Positions 5,656 to 6,334 of a DNA stretch of 6,334 nucleotides are shown here, piece after piece. The notes beneath the pieces were generated by a model that saw only the letters and a program-made list of their open reading frames with translations, was not told the DNA's origin and made no database searches. Source of the stretch: Chloroflexota bacterium (lineage in GTDB: Bacteria; Chloroflexota; Dehalococcoidia; DSTF01; RBG-16-68-14). The translations under genes and the position numbers were made by a program. Numbering within the stretch: the stretch's first letter is position 1; every line of letters begins with the position of its first letter. The stretch lies in contig JACZTE010000060.1 in assembly GCA_022573935.1 (NCBI GenBank), forward strand, positions 1 to 6,334, written 5' to 3'.

Positions 5656-6334
5656 CCTCGAGGCGATCCGCGGGTTCCTGAACCAGCGTCTGCCCGGCGT
5701 TCGCATCGAGCGCGCCGAATTCCTCATCCCCGTCGTCTTTCGCGTCCCGAAGGAGGAGTTCGTGCGGACGTTGGAGGGCAACGTCTTCGGCGAGACGCAG
5801 CGGCACGGGAAGTTCCTCATCTTCGCCCTGAAGAGCGACGACCTGCTGGTGATCAACCCCATGCTCACCGGCCGCTTCCAGTACCTGCAGCCGGAGGAGA
5901 AGCGCCGAGCGCGCACCTGCCTGGTGCTGAGCCTGGCGAACGGCTGGGAGCTTCGCTACGCCGACGACCGCGTCATGGGCAAGGTCTACCTGGTGCCCCG
6001 CGAGCGGCTGCACGAGCTGCCGCAGTTCGAGGAGATGGGACCCGACGCCCTGGCGATCTCGCGGGAGGAGTTCGGCGAGCGCATCCGACGCTTCCGGGGG
6101 CAGATCAAAAACATCCTGGTGAACTATCGCTTCGTCGCCGGCATCGGCAACGCCTACTCCGACGAGATCTTGTTCGCCGCTCGCCTCCACCCCTACCGCA
6201 AGCGCACATCGCTGGGCGACGACGAGATCGAGCGGCTGTACGAAGCACTGGGCAAGGTCTTCGCCTGGGCGACGCCCCTAGTGGCGGAGCAGATGCGCGA
6301 GGAGCTGAACTACGAGGAGCGCCGCGACTTCCTC
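5639..6334 (+). CDS. Fpg/MutM-family DNA glycosylase (formamidopyrimidine/8-oxoguanine type), 3' end outside window
   Basis: 232 codons are visible and the frame is open at the window end. The protein starts MPEIPDLEAI, giving the N-terminal Pro2 (Schiff-base nucleophile) and Glu3 needed for base excision and beta/delta elimination. The conserved lysine is Lys58 in QRHGKFLIF. The H2TH domain is represented by QIKNILVNYRFVAGIGNAYSDEILFAARLHP (155-185), including Asn171. The C-terminal zinc finger would follow about where the window stops (NYEERRDFL). The wedge residues differ from classical MutM: Met75 lies in NPMLTGRF instead of HLGMSG, Arg111 is kept, and the usual Phe two residues later is Met113. 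A divergent Fpg/Nei subfamily is likely, so I withhold mutM. The start overlaps the end of pheA in another frame without a clear ribosome site, but the required Pro-Glu after Met fixes it. It probably repairs oxidised bases in the chromosome. Confidence 0.93.
   Translation, partial: MPEIPDLEAIRGFLNQRLPGVRIERAEFLIPVVFRVPKEEFVRTLEGNVFGETQRHGKFLIFALKSDDLLVINPMLTGRFQYLQPEEKRRARTCLVLSLANGWELRYADDRVMGKVYLVPRERLHELPQFEEMGPDALAISREEFGERIRRFRGQIKNILVNYRFVAGIGNAYSDEILFAARLHPYRKRTSLGDDEIERLYEALGKVFAWATPLVAEQMREELNYEERRDFL

Noticed and set aside
5477..6190. 237-codon minus-strand frame antisense to the glycosylase
   Set aside because: The plus strand carries a clear Fpg-family protein; the antisense product shows no domain or ribosome site.

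Overview
This is a compact, high-GC bacterial chromosomal segment. It holds two back-to-back transcription units that diverge from one short intergenic region (3029-3215). Gene content, G/C-rich codon use and the protein flavour (a Ycf45/SpoIIIAA-type ATPase, PdxS/PdxT, paired RCK proteins, an Fpg-like glycosylase with an unusual motif set) suggest a Chloroflexota-type organism, perhaps near Thermomicrobia/Sphaerobacter. This is an inference from style and memory, not a database match. I see no tRNA, rRNA, CRISPR array, insertion sequence or sign of recent transfer.

Leftward unit (minus strand, read from 3028 down to 1): pdxS, pdxT, a two-domain GNAT-like protein of unknown function, then the N-terminal 160 codons of a P-loop ATPase of the Ycf45/SpoIIIAA family that runs off the window. 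The genes are very tightly packed: a 7-bp gap between pdxS and pdxT, a 4-bp ATGA overlap between pdxT and the GNAT-like gene, and 11 bp between the GNAT-like stop and the preferred ATPase start. PdxS and PdxT together form the ribose-5-phosphate-dependent pyridoxal 5'-phosphate (PLP) synthase: PdxT releases ammonia from glutamine and PdxS builds PLP. The two downstream genes have no evident link to vitamin B6.

Rightward unit (plus strand, 3216 to the end): a universal stress protein with a TTG start, a short RCK_N-only TrkA-like protein, a full RCK_N+RCK_C TrkA-like protein, prephenate dehydratase (pheA), and an Fpg/MutM-family DNA glycosylase cut by the window end. Gaps are 2, 10 and 7 bp, and pheA and the glycosylase overlap by 17 bp, so this looks like one operon. 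The first three genes form a plausible potassium-gating and stress module, but no TrkH/KtrB-type membrane subunit is in the window. pheA (phenylalanine synthesis) and the glycosylase (oxidised-base repair) look like unrelated passengers.

The intergenic region carries a clear TATAAT box for the rightward unit and a weaker sigma70-like promoter with a strong Shine-Dalgarno site for pdxS. Most of the window is ordinary core metabolism. The points worth a second look are the uspA-RCK-RCK trio without a channel, the tandem GNAT-like protein, the degenerate nucleotide motif of the stress protein, and the altered lesion-wedge residues of the glycosylase. I did not find a convincing new multi-gene system.
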